Source: Strix aluco
Taxonomy: Eukaryota; Chordata; Aves; Strigiformes; Strigidae
Assembly: GCF_031877795.1 (NCBI RefSeq)
Contig: NC_133935.1
Location: 74,728,303 to 74,792,302, forward strand
Direction: 5' to 3'
Length of the DNA: 64,000 nucleotides
Shown: positions 13,625 through 23,932 of the stretch, one piece after another
How positions within the stretch are numbered: position 1 is the first letter of the stretch
Layout: each line of letters starts with the position of its first letter
Made by a program: the position numbers and the translations under genes
The notes under the pieces: generated by a model
Told to the model about the DNA's origin: nothing
Seen by the model: only the letters and a program-made list of their open reading frames with translations
The model's database searches: none

Positions 13625-14437
13625 TGATTTGTGTTTGTCGTGGCGCCAAGGAGGAATGCGAAGTGGAATTTAGGCCGCGCAGTCCCATTCTTTCACTCAT
13701 TTCAAGGACAGATTTATCTCCTGCTCCACTTTTTTCTCTCAAGGGAAAAAAGCCCTGCCAGCCCTGTTCCTCATCCTCCCTTTTTTCTCACAAAACCCAG
13801 CTGCACCCCTCGCATCGAGCCAACCTTGTTTCTCATCCTTCCTTTTTCCCCACAAAAACCAAAGAATGTACTGTGTCGTTACTCAAAAGATAATGGCTTG
13901 ACTACAGTCCCACCCACTCACACATACAAACTAAGATAAATACTACCCCAAGTTTTTACCTAACTTGGAGGGATGATAATCCGACACCAAATCGGAGGGA
14001 CAGATTGATGGGTTTGTGCTCTTGTCCCTCCCCCCCCCCCGAAGGGACGCCTTTTGGTAAGATTTCCTCGGCTATGCCGAGTGTATACCTGGGAACTTAG
14101 TGTGTGTGATTGCAATCTTTTTTTCTTTTGTGTAGTGCTATATAGCCAACCTGCAGTTTGTACATTTATCATAGGCAATCTTAAAGAATCTGTAGATGTT
14201 GCATAAAAATAAACCGTACTGTTCATGAATCTGACTGCTTCTCTTGAATGCAACCAGACTTACAGTATATGGGCTGTTTGGGCTGGGTCAGACCTATAGT
14301 GATGGCCACTGATCTGCACTATTCGTGAACCTGACTGCTTCTTTTGAATGCAACCGGATCTACAGCATACAGGCTGTTCGGGCATCAGGGTCAGACCTAT
14401 AGTTATGGCCATAATTGGCATACCTATTAAGGGATAA
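13625..14437 (+). mobile_element. LTR-like element with duplicated 3' region
   Basis: It has LTR organisation on the + strand: a GC-containing 5' part, a pyrimidine-rich middle with an imperfect repeat of about 61-bp period (near 13762 and 13823), a C tract at about 14031-14040, a poly(A) signal AATAAA at 14208-14213, and then a 100-bp unit present twice. GTCCAG occurs at 13619-13624 and 14438-14443 and is a candidate target duplication. However, the 3' terminus so defined is not CA, so the boundaries are approximate. No retroviral gene is attached. Confidence 0.5.
14218..14417 (+). repeat. 100-bp tandem duplication in the LTR 3' region
   Basis: Two diverged copies, 14218-14317 and 14318-14417. 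Each starts ACT(G/A)TTC(A/G)TGAA and contains GACTGCTTCT, GAATGCAACC and GGTCAGACCTATAGT. The copies lie directly downstream of AATAAA, so the duplicated part would be the R/U5 side of the LTR. The differences between copies show that the duplication is old. Confidence 0.8.
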
Positions 14438-17400
14438 GTCCAGCCACCCCTCTAATCTCTGAGGACCGGCTAGAATGCAAGGGGATTCATCTCTTACCAA
14501 ATTTATTCTCACCCTAAATGCAACAGTATGTGTAGTGACGTCCATCTCCCTTTGTCCTCCTGATTTATAAAGAGTATAATGTAACATATAAAAACTCAGC
14601 AGTTTTGTATGCAAAAGTGGTACACTCTTGGTAAAGAGTTCTCTGAGGAGTCCGTACATTACTGCAGTCTGCTACATACCTTCTTAGAGAAATACACATA
14701 CTAATTAATACACTGATTTAACTGAGGATGTTGGTGCTAGGACATCATTTTCCCAGAAAAATAAATTGGAAAATAAACAGTGCCTAGAATTAATGGGAAT
14801 GTAAGTAAAAATTAAACTATCTCCAGTATGAATTGACTGTGTTTATTGGCAGTTGGTGGAAAGGTATTTATTTTCTCTCCTTCACCTTGAACAGATTGAT
14901 CCCCTTGGGGCCTAAATTCTAAGTAAACTGTTATGATACTATGCAACAGATTTGTCTGAGCAGCCAGCTGAAATTTAGCAGTATTTAGCTATGGTGATAT
15001 TTTTATCAAATCTCATTTGGAGATCTCAAACTCTAGATGGTTCATCATATATTTCTGTCTGCAAAACCCTCTGCATTAGATACTATGCAAGTATTTCATC
15101 CATAGAATTACTGTTTTTCATATTAATGAGTTATAAATGAGAGCTTAATTACTACTAATTGCTTGAAAATCCACTGTCGGTGATTATAATCACTAATGAT
15201 TAGATTGTTAAACATTCATCTTTGTCTATCTTTAGCAAACTTAATCAGAAATTATGGATCAGATCCTCAGTTTCTGATTCTACTGCTAAGTGTCAGTGAC
15301 AGAGAACCTCTGCCAGCTGTGAGCAGTGCCGGGTCACCACTGGCGTTACCCCCTGGCAGTGACACCGGGGCTGAGTGGGAGACAGCAAAAGATGTGAAGG
15401 GAATACATTGCACTCCTGCAATCCACAGCTCACAGAACTGCCTCCAGGAACTGTTTCTCCTGATGTAACTGAGTCCTTTGGTCTAAATCTTCTATTACAA
15501 AGCCTAACTACCCCTGATCTTCCTTGTTTCAGTATCAGGAGAATGAAGAGGTGAGCTGATACCCTGAAGACACCTAATAACTTCTCGCAGTTACAAGTGC
15601 AAAGTGGGCTTGCACAGAGATTTATCTACCTCTGTACGACTTCAGTTGACATTAAGTAAAAATTGTTAGGCTTCTGGTGAGCATTTAAAATGTGTTCAAA
15701 CTGCTTTGTTATGCACCTGACCACCTTTCTACAGCTGGTGCATAGAGCTGCTTTCCCCAGAACAGCCTGCAGCAGAGTAGGTGTCCTTCCAACAGACCGA
15801 AGTTATCTGGTCAAACATACTTTTGCCCTTCAAATGTTCTTTTAGTATGTATTTAGTTATGCATTTTTTAAATAACACACTTGCAAAACAATACCAGTTA
15901 GAATCCATCTGGATAAACACTAAGGAGTTTGCTTTTATTAGTGTATTTTACTGAAGTTTGCGTTCCTCCTTGTTGCAGTATTGTACTTAAAATATTTATC
16001 TGCTCTTGTTACAACATCGTCCTTTAGTTTAAGCAGCTCTTCACCCCTTTGGCATCTATTCTTCAACAAGGCTCAAATCCCACCCTTATTTAGGATGTGT
16101 CAGATAGCCATCAGCAGATAAAGCTGAAACCATTTTAGAAGTTATAGCAGATATCCTTTTTCTTTCATTATTTAAGGTTAGTTCCTTTACCACAGTGTGC
16201 ACAATGAACCACCTGAGATCTCTTCATCCACTTCGAAGAAAAATCACCCAGTTTATATTTTAAATAATCTCTACCTGGAAATTTAAGTTAAATAGATGAC
16301 TTGTGTAGAGGTAGATGATGACATTATACTTTCCACTGGCTCAGCTGAAAAAGCTGTATCATCCAACAAGGCAGGAAATATGGTTGCAGTAATTTCTTAA
16401 ACCACCTCAATGACGCTTTCAAGAGAACATCTCCCCAGAGCAATAATTTCTTATCTTCCTGCTCTTTGTCAGAGCCATTTTCTGCACCTCTGTCATCTTG
16501 AATTGACTTTTTTGAATAGTAAGAGACTGCTAAGTAATAATCCAGATGCAGTCTCAATAGCATCCTGCACAATGGCTTCTCTGGTAAAATGTACCTATCT
16601 TGGAAAGAGTGAGAGAAATAAAAACTGAAATACTGTACATATTCTATATATGTAATTCTCTCTATATAGTTCTACATACATACAAAACCTGCATAGAATA
16701 TGTATGTGTTCTATAAACAGTTCTATGTATATATGTAGATATAGAACTACATGTATAAATTAAAGAATCTAATCCTGTAATTCACTTAAGCACATGTTTG
16801 TAAATTTAAGGAATGACAAATCCCAGTGATTTGAATGAGATGAGTGTATATGCTATGCTTAAAAGATTGTTGTTGAACTGGAGCTATGGATAAGAAAACT
16901 TAAAGAAATATTAATCACTACTTGTACTGAAAATCAGTTTGACAAAAAAAGTATTAATATAAAATATCTGACCATAAACACAATGAGAAAGGATTCTCTC
17001 TTCTGCTCTGTTATACGCAAGTTTCAAACCTCAGTCTACTGTCTGCTTTCTCATTTTGAGTATATTTGATATGTAAGCAACTCATAGTCAGAATAAGATA
17101 AAAAGACATGACAGCTTAGTATAAATTAAGAATCATTTAAAGTTGTGCAGAAATGCATATTCAGTTAACAACATCAGTGAAAATTGTGGTTGATGAAAGA
17201 TGTAAACCAAAACAAAATTATCGTGCTACACAACCAGCTAGATACTTAGGATACATGAATTCTGTCTCTAGCAACTGCTACTTAAGAGTTTTGACCACTT
17301 GAATGAAAATAAAAGATCACACTTACTAAATTTAAGCAATTTTACTGGGAAGTAGAGACTTCCTGTAGGAATATATGGACACTGATAGGCCTGAGAAACT

Positions 17401-17765
17401 GGACAGAATTGTTCAACAGTCTTTTGTAATAGTTTTTCATCAGCAGGTTTAAGAGTCCAGGATTCTGTATTACTTACTTCAGGTCAGTCCTGCAAAAACA
17501 GAGCATTATAGTCCCACCATTTCAATCATTGCAGATATTCCTAATAATTTGAAATTACTAAAGCTACACAGATACATATTTTTTGGCTTTTACCTTATGA
17601 TAATAATGGTGCCACCTTGGATTAATAAACAGAATTATTAGTGGGTATTTTGTCTGAATTCCAGATTAGAAGCTAAATGAGACAGTAGTGGTAGTCCCAC
17701 TCAGTTAATAAGCAGGGTTTTGGAAGCGAGGCTGCAACTACTGAAGTAGCTATTTTTTGGTTTGC
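14438..17765. other. Intergenic DNA, no gene seen
   Basis: The first 250 bases may still belong to LTR-related sequence but I cannot assign them. The rest is AT-rich unique DNA. 16634-16755 is rich in TATATG/CATATA words with partial inverted symmetry. No gene or RNA is supported. Confidence 0.5.
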
Positions 17766-17837
17766 TTTAATTTCAGCTGGACTGGTTCCCTGAGCTAGCT
17801 TGTTTAATTTCAGCTGGACTGGTTCCCTGAGCTAGCT
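17766..17837. repeat. Perfect 37-bp tandem duplication
   Basis: The sequence beginning TTTAATTTCAGCTGGACTGG at 17766 is repeated from 17803. The two copies are identical over the 35 bases compared and are directly adjacent. Perfect identity in non-coding DNA implies a recent duplication, or possibly an assembly artefact. Confidence 0.9.
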
Positions 17838-19086
17838 CTCTTCATAATTACTCAAATGCTAGGACCAGAAAATGAGTGGAAGTGGGGGTGGATCAGGGAG
17901 AATGAGATGCTCCTCTTTGAGGCAATATAGATTTATGTTGGGTTGAAGGGACCCTGGAGGGACTGCAGCCTGAACCATCAATGCTCCTACAGAATCACTA
18001 CAGTGAAAACTACTTTTTTAAAGACTGATCTCTCATTTTAGGATTCTTGCTCAACTCAAAGCCAGATTTCAGATTTGCTCAGTAGTAATCCATACAAGAT
18101 GCAAATTCTGAACGTCACTAAGAACTGCTTCCAAAGTATTTGATTTCAGCTCCCACATAGGCTGTACAAATGTGGACTTTCTGAGACTCTTGCAGTTATA
18201 TTTGTTTTTTTTCTGAAACTTGACCTATCTGTACATGGAGGAATCTGCCCCCACAGATTCCATGGTTTCAAGAGCTAGAAAAAAGTATATCACTCTGTTA
18301 GGAAGCATATGCCTTGATATCACAATTTAAAATATACCTATTATTCCAAATTAGGATTTTTTAACAAGCGAAGAAGTGGATTGAATCAGTAACACTACAG
18401 CTTTTGTCCACATATATGCAAATCCAGTAACATTAAAAATAATTTCATATTATTATTATGCTTTGGCAAAACTGTGATAAATAACATGCCATTTAAAAAA
18501 ACAAGACCATACACAAATTGATATATATATATAACCATAAGTCAGAAGCAGTTGCATCTTTTGTTTCCTTCTCTTTTCCTAATTCCATTCAGGATGGTTT
18601 TGGTCCATTAATTTACAATATGTACCTGTAGATCTGGTTCAGGCCAAGCTATGATGATTGTGCGTGCACACATATATATTCAAAAAACTTGACTGTTAAA
18701 AAGAAATCATGCTTGATTCACACAAGCTTTACTTATTTAACATTTCATCCAGCTCAGGGTATGGAGGGTGAGTATCACTTTTGCCTTCATAACCCAGTAT
18801 GCAGTTGTCATATTTATCCCTCTAATACAATGTGCAATGTTTATGCATAATATAACTTTAACTGTAATTTGAACGTATTGTTGTGCATTTTTAGAGTGCC
18901 ATCTGCAAAGCTTGACTGGAGCAGAAACCCCACAGCCATGCCTTTAAGCCGTGTTCTATTTTAAGTCATGTGCACAATTTCATGATTACTTTCTTTGAGT
19001 CTCTTTTCTATTTTTAACATTTATTTTCCAGGTGTGAAGAGAGGATGGGTGCAATGCCTCCAGACCCTTTGCTGTGGATGGAGTGA
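17838..19086. other. Intergenic DNA, no gene seen
   Basis: AT-rich unique sequence. A short piece at about 17936-17965 (GGGTTGAAGGGACC) resembles the antisense 3' end of CR1 but is too short to call. There is a TA dinucleotide run at about 18520-18533. Confidence 0.5.
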
Positions 19087-20026
19087 TGCACTTCCCTCGT
19101 AAGAGAGAAGTAGCAATATGTTTATTGATATAAAACAGTGATTTAACACAGTTTGATAGTAAATGCGACAGTCAATGGCAAGGTTAACTTGGTATTTACT
19201 GCATAGAGGACAGGGTCAGACAAAACTGTCAGGGAGACCCTCCTGTTGAATTACGAGGTTCAGAACGGACCCCTTGCTTTCTAAACTCCTTCTCCGAGAG
19301 GAGTTTAGGTGCGGCTGGGTCCACTCCTAGTCCCAGACTTGGTCAACGGTTTATGTCTAAAGGATTGTATGTGTGCACTTAATCCTTTACATCACTTAGC
19401 CAAGATTTCAAAGCATGCTTATTCCCAATTCACTCACCGAGTATCTGACATGATAAGGATTCCATCAACCTCAAGGAGTAATGCTGACAGGCATCCCTAC
19501 TCAAGGGGAGATCCTGGTGTGCAGCCCACTGCCCTGCAGGAGAGCTCAGTGGGCCCTGGTCTGTCTACTATTTATGGAGTAAGAGCATTGACTTATAGTC
19601 ATATTTGCATACCAGCTGTATTTCGGTTGGTGCATGCTCAACTAGTGCTCAGCTGTCGAGCAAGATTTATGGCCCTTATCTGTTGTGGTGTTGTATGTCT
19701 ACCCAGAGTCCAGTTTAAACCAGATGCAGCCACCATGACCACCACTGGTGGCTATTGCTTTAAGCAGAAAGGAGGGGGGAGGCACACCACCACATCCCTC
19801 CTGTGACCTATATGCTGTCCCCTCAGAGGATGCACCTTGAGGCTGATCGTCAACTCTGCACGACCAGCTACCAGAACCACCACTCACTCATCTGTGTGCC
19901 TGTAATGGAGGTGGCTGGAGTTAAACTAACAAATACCACAACCATGTATGCACTCATGACTTCCTTCTCACTCTACGCCCCAGGCCTAGGCCTGGTCCCC
20001 TGACACCAGCACCTCTCTCCTCTGCA
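19087..20026 (-). mobile_element. Solo LTR of an avian endogenous retrovirus, next to the ORC5 promoter
   Basis: Read on the - strand, this has a poly(A) signal AATAAA (TTTATT on + at 19121-19126) near its 3' end and a long U3. On the + strand the best-fitting ends are TG at 19087 and CA at 20026, flanked by GTGA at 19083-19086 and 20027-20030, a candidate 4-bp target duplication. It could instead extend left to about 19033. The 165-codon open frame at 19309-19806 runs against the element's orientation and looks accidental. No retroviral genes are attached. Identity as an LTR is fairly secure; the exact ends are less so. Confidence 0.6.
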
Positions 20027-20273
20027 GTGACACACTCCTCTCCCTGACGAACTGCTGCCAAGCAGCTTCTAATACATGGCTCCAAAGACACCTCTCTCCA
20101 GAGGCATGCGCTATACACAAGTCTCCCTATGGGATAAGCCTCATGCCTGGAACTCCCAGACCGCTCTCCCGCCACAAAGCGGCCGGCGTCCCCTCCTCAC
20201 AACCATCTCGCCCTCCAGCCCCTTCCCGCGCTGCCAGACGCAGACTAAGGGAGGCGAGCTTCACGTCGCTACG

Positions 20274-20283
20274 GCGCATGCGC
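20274..20283. promoter_or_regulatory. NRF1-type site, GCGCATGCGC
   Basis: Perfect palindromic core of the NRF1 motif inside the CpG island, about 125 bp upstream of the putative first splice donor. NRF1 is a known activator of many TATA-less housekeeping promoters; its use here is inferred. Confidence 0.7.
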
Positions 20284-20287
20284 GCGG

Positions 20288-20323
20288 GCTCCGCCCCTGC
20301 GCACGGAGCGCGGCAGGCGGGGC
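20288..20323. promoter_or_regulatory. Pair of GC boxes (Sp1-type)
   Basis: GCTCCGCCCC at 20288-20297 (reverse orientation) and GGCGGGGC at 20316-20323, lying between the two NRF1-like sites. Confidence 0.55.
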
Positions 20324-20399
20324 TGGGCGGCGCTGTGCGCATGTGCAGAAGGCGGCCGCGGGAGCTGGCGCGCGGACGGTGCGAGTGTGGGCAGCCGGG
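20300..20399 (+). other. ORC5: ORC5 exon 1, probably untranslated (5' end approximate)
   Basis: Inferred first exon. It ends at 20399 before GTGAGC and lies in the CpG island core. It would splice to the acceptor at 23777-23778 (CTCAG). The transcription start is not visible and is placed only roughly. No reading frame is needed from this exon because the start codon is in exon 2, which has an in-frame stop (23795-23797) between its acceptor and the ATG. Confidence 0.55.
20336..20347. promoter_or_regulatory. Second NRF1-like site, TGCGCATGTGCA
   Basis: One mismatch to the TGCGCATGCGCA consensus. It lies close to the likely transcription start or within the first exon. Confidence 0.55.
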
Positions 20400-22438
20400 G
20401 TGAGCAGGCGGCGGAGCGGAGCGGTGGGGCCGGCCGGCTCGGGGAGGGGGGCGGCCGGCCGGTCGGTCGGTTTCTGGCGCTTGGGAGGCGGGGAGTGAGG
20501 TGGAAGGGCAGACTCGCTCCTGCTGCGTTCCGGTTGCGAAGCGGTGTGGGGCTGCGCGCGGATCAGGGGTCCGGGCAGCCTCTCGCCCCGTCTGCCGGGG
20601 TCAGAGCTGCCCCCTGGGCCGAGGCCCGCCCACAGCCTCACAGGTGCGTGGTTGAAAGAGCCCTTAGTCCGGGCTTCGTGCAGCGGGTCCGCGCTGTGGA
20701 GGCCGGGGGTTGTCAGTCCCTCGGCCAGGGCACGCCCGTGCCGGCGGTATCCCTGCGGGGCGAGGGTGCTTGCAGGGCCTGAGGGGAAGAGAACCGTGCG
20801 GGTCTCTTAAGTTCTGTCAGCTTTCGTTCTACAATGTAGAAAGGCGTGCCAAATGTAGGTATTTTAGGCCAATGAACTGAGAGAGGTCCTCCTAAATCAT
20901 CAAATCCAGCCATAAAATCTAGCTTGTACTTTTGGTATCCTCACCTGGACTCAGCTGGAAAGTAAGTGCTTTTTGTCCCTCCTGATCTGGCTGCAGTCAC
21001 ATGTACAACCTCTGTACAGCCTTCCCTAGTCAGGAACATCCTGAATTCAAGCTTTGGCAGATGCCAGTCCTTGTGTCAACATTGCCATTTAATCTAAAGG
21101 AATCGTTTTGTGAACATGTTTCCCTAGACATTCTTTCTCTTACCAACTCTAGGATGGGATCCTGTTGAACATTGACACCTACATATAGTCAGTAGAGATA
21201 CAGGTTTTCATCCAGTGGCTTAAATGTGTTTAGTATAAGTTGACATGTGCTGGGGTGTTTGAGAAGCAAACGGCTGGCTGACACGGTGTGACCAACAGGC
21301 GGTTCACGCTTTTCTGGAGTGCAGCTGGGCAGCAGGGTGGAGAAGCTGAAGTTCCTTACAGCTTTAGATGTGTTTAGGATACTTAGTTAAGTCCTGTTCT
21401 CATGTAGTCAGTGGAGTAAAAAAGCTGTCCTTTTTCTTAAATCCGTGCAAACTTTTCAGCCTTTTCTAAAATGCTTTTCTTCCTTGTTTGTCCTCTGTTC
21501 TGGAGGCTACTGTCTAAATTTTTTTTCTTTTCAACCTTGATATTTATTCCTAGCTAATTTTTAGAGGGCAGCCTTAATCAAGATACTCATTTTTTTTGTA
21601 TCATCATTCCATTTTGAATAGGTAACTGACTAGATAGAGTGGACAGGTGGGCAGACCTGTTCAGAGCTGATCTGATAAAATGGACCAAGGCTATATGTGT
21701 GGTTGTCTGTACGGAAAATAATTTGCCTGATACACATGATTATGTGTTTGTTTTTTTGATAGCTGCATTACTTTGATTTCTCATACTTACTATGTCATTG
21801 ACTTGTTTATTTTTCAGCTTGCTTCAGACTTACAGTTCCATGATATTTGACTGTAGTCCTTGTTAGGTGTGATATGATTACTTACAAATATGTGTAATTT
21901 GAAGTGTTTAATTTCATTATACTCAATTACTTCTGTTATTAGGGTTATCCTTTTTCTCCTTATTAATTCCACTTGTTTTTCTGCTGATGATTCTACAATC
22001 CCAATTTTTACTTAAGAAAACACTGAAGGTGAAGTATAAAAAATAAAACAAAAATATTTTCTAAAATGTATTTATGGAAATAGTTAATAGGGATTGGTCC
22101 CAAAACAAACTCTTAAGTATTTCGGTAAATACATTTGTATTTGTGAACCTCCTTGTAGCCCAGTAGCTCCCCTGTCAGTGCAACCCAGTATTGCTTTTTT
22201 GCTTCTGTTTTCCGTTTCCCATGCTATTTCTGATCTCCTTATGCTAACCTAACCTTTTTTCATGTGGCATTGTACTTATGCCCAGCGTAACATATTTGGC
22301 AGTAAATATTTCTGTTTTAAATCTCTTTGGAGTGCTTTGTTTATTATCTTTGTCTTGATAACTTGCAGATATTCCTACCTGCGGATGAAATATCTTTATT
22401 GCGCTACCTAAATTTCTAAACTTTATTTTTGGATGTCA

Positions 22439-22478
22439 AGTTATGTTACATTTGAAGAAGTTATGTTGCATTTAAAGT
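22439..22478. repeat. About 20-bp tandem duplication
   Basis: AAGTTATGTT(A/G)CATTT(G/A)AAG occurs twice in direct succession with two differences. Minor local duplication in intron 1. Confidence 0.7.
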
Positions 22479-23092
22479 TAGAATCCCGCTCACGAGCTTA
22501 CTTCAGTTCTCTCTCTGCATGTTGTCATTAACACTACAGGCAAATGTACTGTCATCCCAGCAGCTCTGGAAGCTGCAGACAAAGTAGTATCTTTGAGATG
22601 TTTTTCCATGTTCTGTCACTAAAATCCAGCCTTCCCAGTGTTTGGACAATCAAGAATCTTCATCTTCCTTGACCAGTCCTTGTCTAAAAGGGAGACTGTA
22701 GTTAATATTACAGTTTTATCAAACTGGTTGGGCTCCTACTATTTTTAAGAAGTATTTCCGACCCTTACCATCAGGGAGGTGATGATCTGTGACTATTCTA
22801 CTTTCCTCATTTTATTTCTTTGCTGCTTTTAAATGTATATAAAACCAAAACTAAGTATGTATTTTTCCAGTTAAATAAACTATGAGGATTCTTTGTTATA
22901 CTGATTTGCTTATACCCTGTATGCCTTTCCCTTTTTATCTGAGTTTTTCGGATTCTGTCTGGTGTGAAAGTGTCTGTACAGTGTCTTACATAGTAAAGTT
23001 CGATTTTGATGAAGTCTCTTAGGTCTGTCGTAATTATACCATTATTCTGAGCTAGAAGGTCTGTTTAGATTTTGTCAACTCCTGTTTATTTT

Positions 23093-23703
23093 CATAGAAT
23101 AGAATCACAGAATCATTCAGGTTGGAAAAGACCCTTTGGATCATCAAGTCCAACCATCAGCCCTACTCTGCAAAGTTCTCCCCTACACCATATCCCCCAG
23201 CATCTCATCTAAACGACCCTTAAAGACATTCAGGGATGGTGACTCCTCCACCTCCCTGGGCAGCCTATTCCACTGTCTGACCACTCTTTCTGTGAAAATT
23301 TTTTTCCTAATGTCCAGTCTGAACCTCCCCTGTTGCAGTTTAAAGCCATTCCCTCTTGTTCTATCTCTAATTACCTGTGAGAAGAGACCAGCACCAACCT
23401 CTCTGCAATGTCCTTTCAGGTAGCTGTAGAGAGTGATGAGGTCTCCCCTCAGCCTTCTCTTCCTCAAACTGAACAGTCCCTGCTCTTTCAGTTGCTCCTC
23501 ATAGGATTTATTCTCCAGGCCCTTCACCAGCTTCATTGCCCTCCTCTGCACTCGCTCCAGCACCTCAATATCTCTCTCCTATTGAGGTGCCCAAAACTGG
23601 ACACAATACTCAAGGCGTGGCCTCACCAATACAGAGTACAGGGGGACTATCACCTCCCTACTTCTGCTGGTCACACTATTTCTAATACAAGCCAGGATTT
23701 TCT
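23093..23703 (-). mobile_element. CR1 LINE 3' fragment (intron 1)
   Basis: The + strand starts with TCATAGAATAGAATCACAGA, the complement of the CR1 3' terminal octamer repeat, and continues into the antisense of the CR1 ORF2 C-terminus. On the - strand, 23183-23563 stays open for 126 codons with the conserved C-terminal CR1 motifs [27 protein letters not shown] and NRLPREV. It is 5'-truncated at about 23703, only about 75 bp upstream of the ORC5 start-codon exon. It contains no catalytic core and is not mobile. The subfamily differs from the 52.7-kb copy. Confidence 0.93.
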
Positions 23704-23778
23704 TCCTTTATGTATATGACAGCAAATAATTAAAACATTTTATTTTCCAGATCACTTTTTCTTGTCTCTGCTCCTCAG

Positions 23779-23932
23779 ATGGGATGTGCATATTTAGGTG
23801 ACTAACTACAGGAACATCAAAATGCCTAATCTTGAACACCCAGCGTACCCAGCAGCTACACTGCTTCACTTGGAAAGTTTGGTGCCTTGTCGAGAATCCC
23901 AAGTGTCCATGTTGCTGTCAATATTTGGAGAG
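23779..23932 (+). CDS. ORC5: ORC5 exon 2 (start codon; residues 1-37)
   Basis: Acceptor TCTCTGCTCCTCAG at 23778, donor GTAGTG at 23933. The first 43 bases are untranslated with an in-frame TAG at 23795-23797. ATG is at 23822 with A at -3. It reads [18 protein letters not shown] and then matches the human start region (HLE..., CRESQVS, FGE). The codon aligned with the human start Met is Leu14. The intron after it is phase 0. Confidence 0.85.

Larger units (their letters stand above)
20150..20770. promoter_or_regulatory. CpG island promoter of ORC5
   Basis: GC content and CpG frequency rise sharply here against an AT-rich background. The densest part is 20240-20480. It contains a palindromic NRF1 core, a second NRF1-like site and GC boxes, no evident TATA box, and a good splice donor (GGGG|TGAGC context, GT at 20400-20401). 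This is the usual layout of a vertebrate housekeeping or replication gene promoter. Open frames of 65-140 codons on both strands here reflect high GC, not coding. Confidence 0.85.
20400..23778 (+). other. ORC5 intron 1
   Basis: 3.4 kb. The first 370 bases are the tail of the CpG island. It then holds AT-rich unique DNA, a near-exact 20-bp duplication at about 22439-22478 and a CR1 fragment at 23093-23703. No other gene is seen. Confidence 0.55.

Noticed and set aside
14375..14395. GCTGTTCGGGCATCAGG resembling an inverted retroviral primer-binding site
   Set aside because: It occurs only in the second 100-bp unit, is in the wrong orientation relative to the AATAAA, and differs from a true tRNA-complementary site.
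17936..18000. Possible CR1 3' fragment
   Set aside because: Only about 20-25 bases (GTTGGGTTGAAGGGACCCTGG) look CR1-like. The following sequence does not continue the match, so I did not call it.
19309..19806. 165-codon + strand open frame upstream of ORC5
   Set aside because: It lies inside the minus-strand LTR-like element and runs against it. No domain or known-protein resemblance.
20076..20810. Several 65-140 codon open frames on both strands
   Set aside because: They overlap each other in the CpG island, where GC richness makes stop codons rare. Composition is Arg/Gly/Pro/Ala as expected for translated GC-rich promoter DNA.
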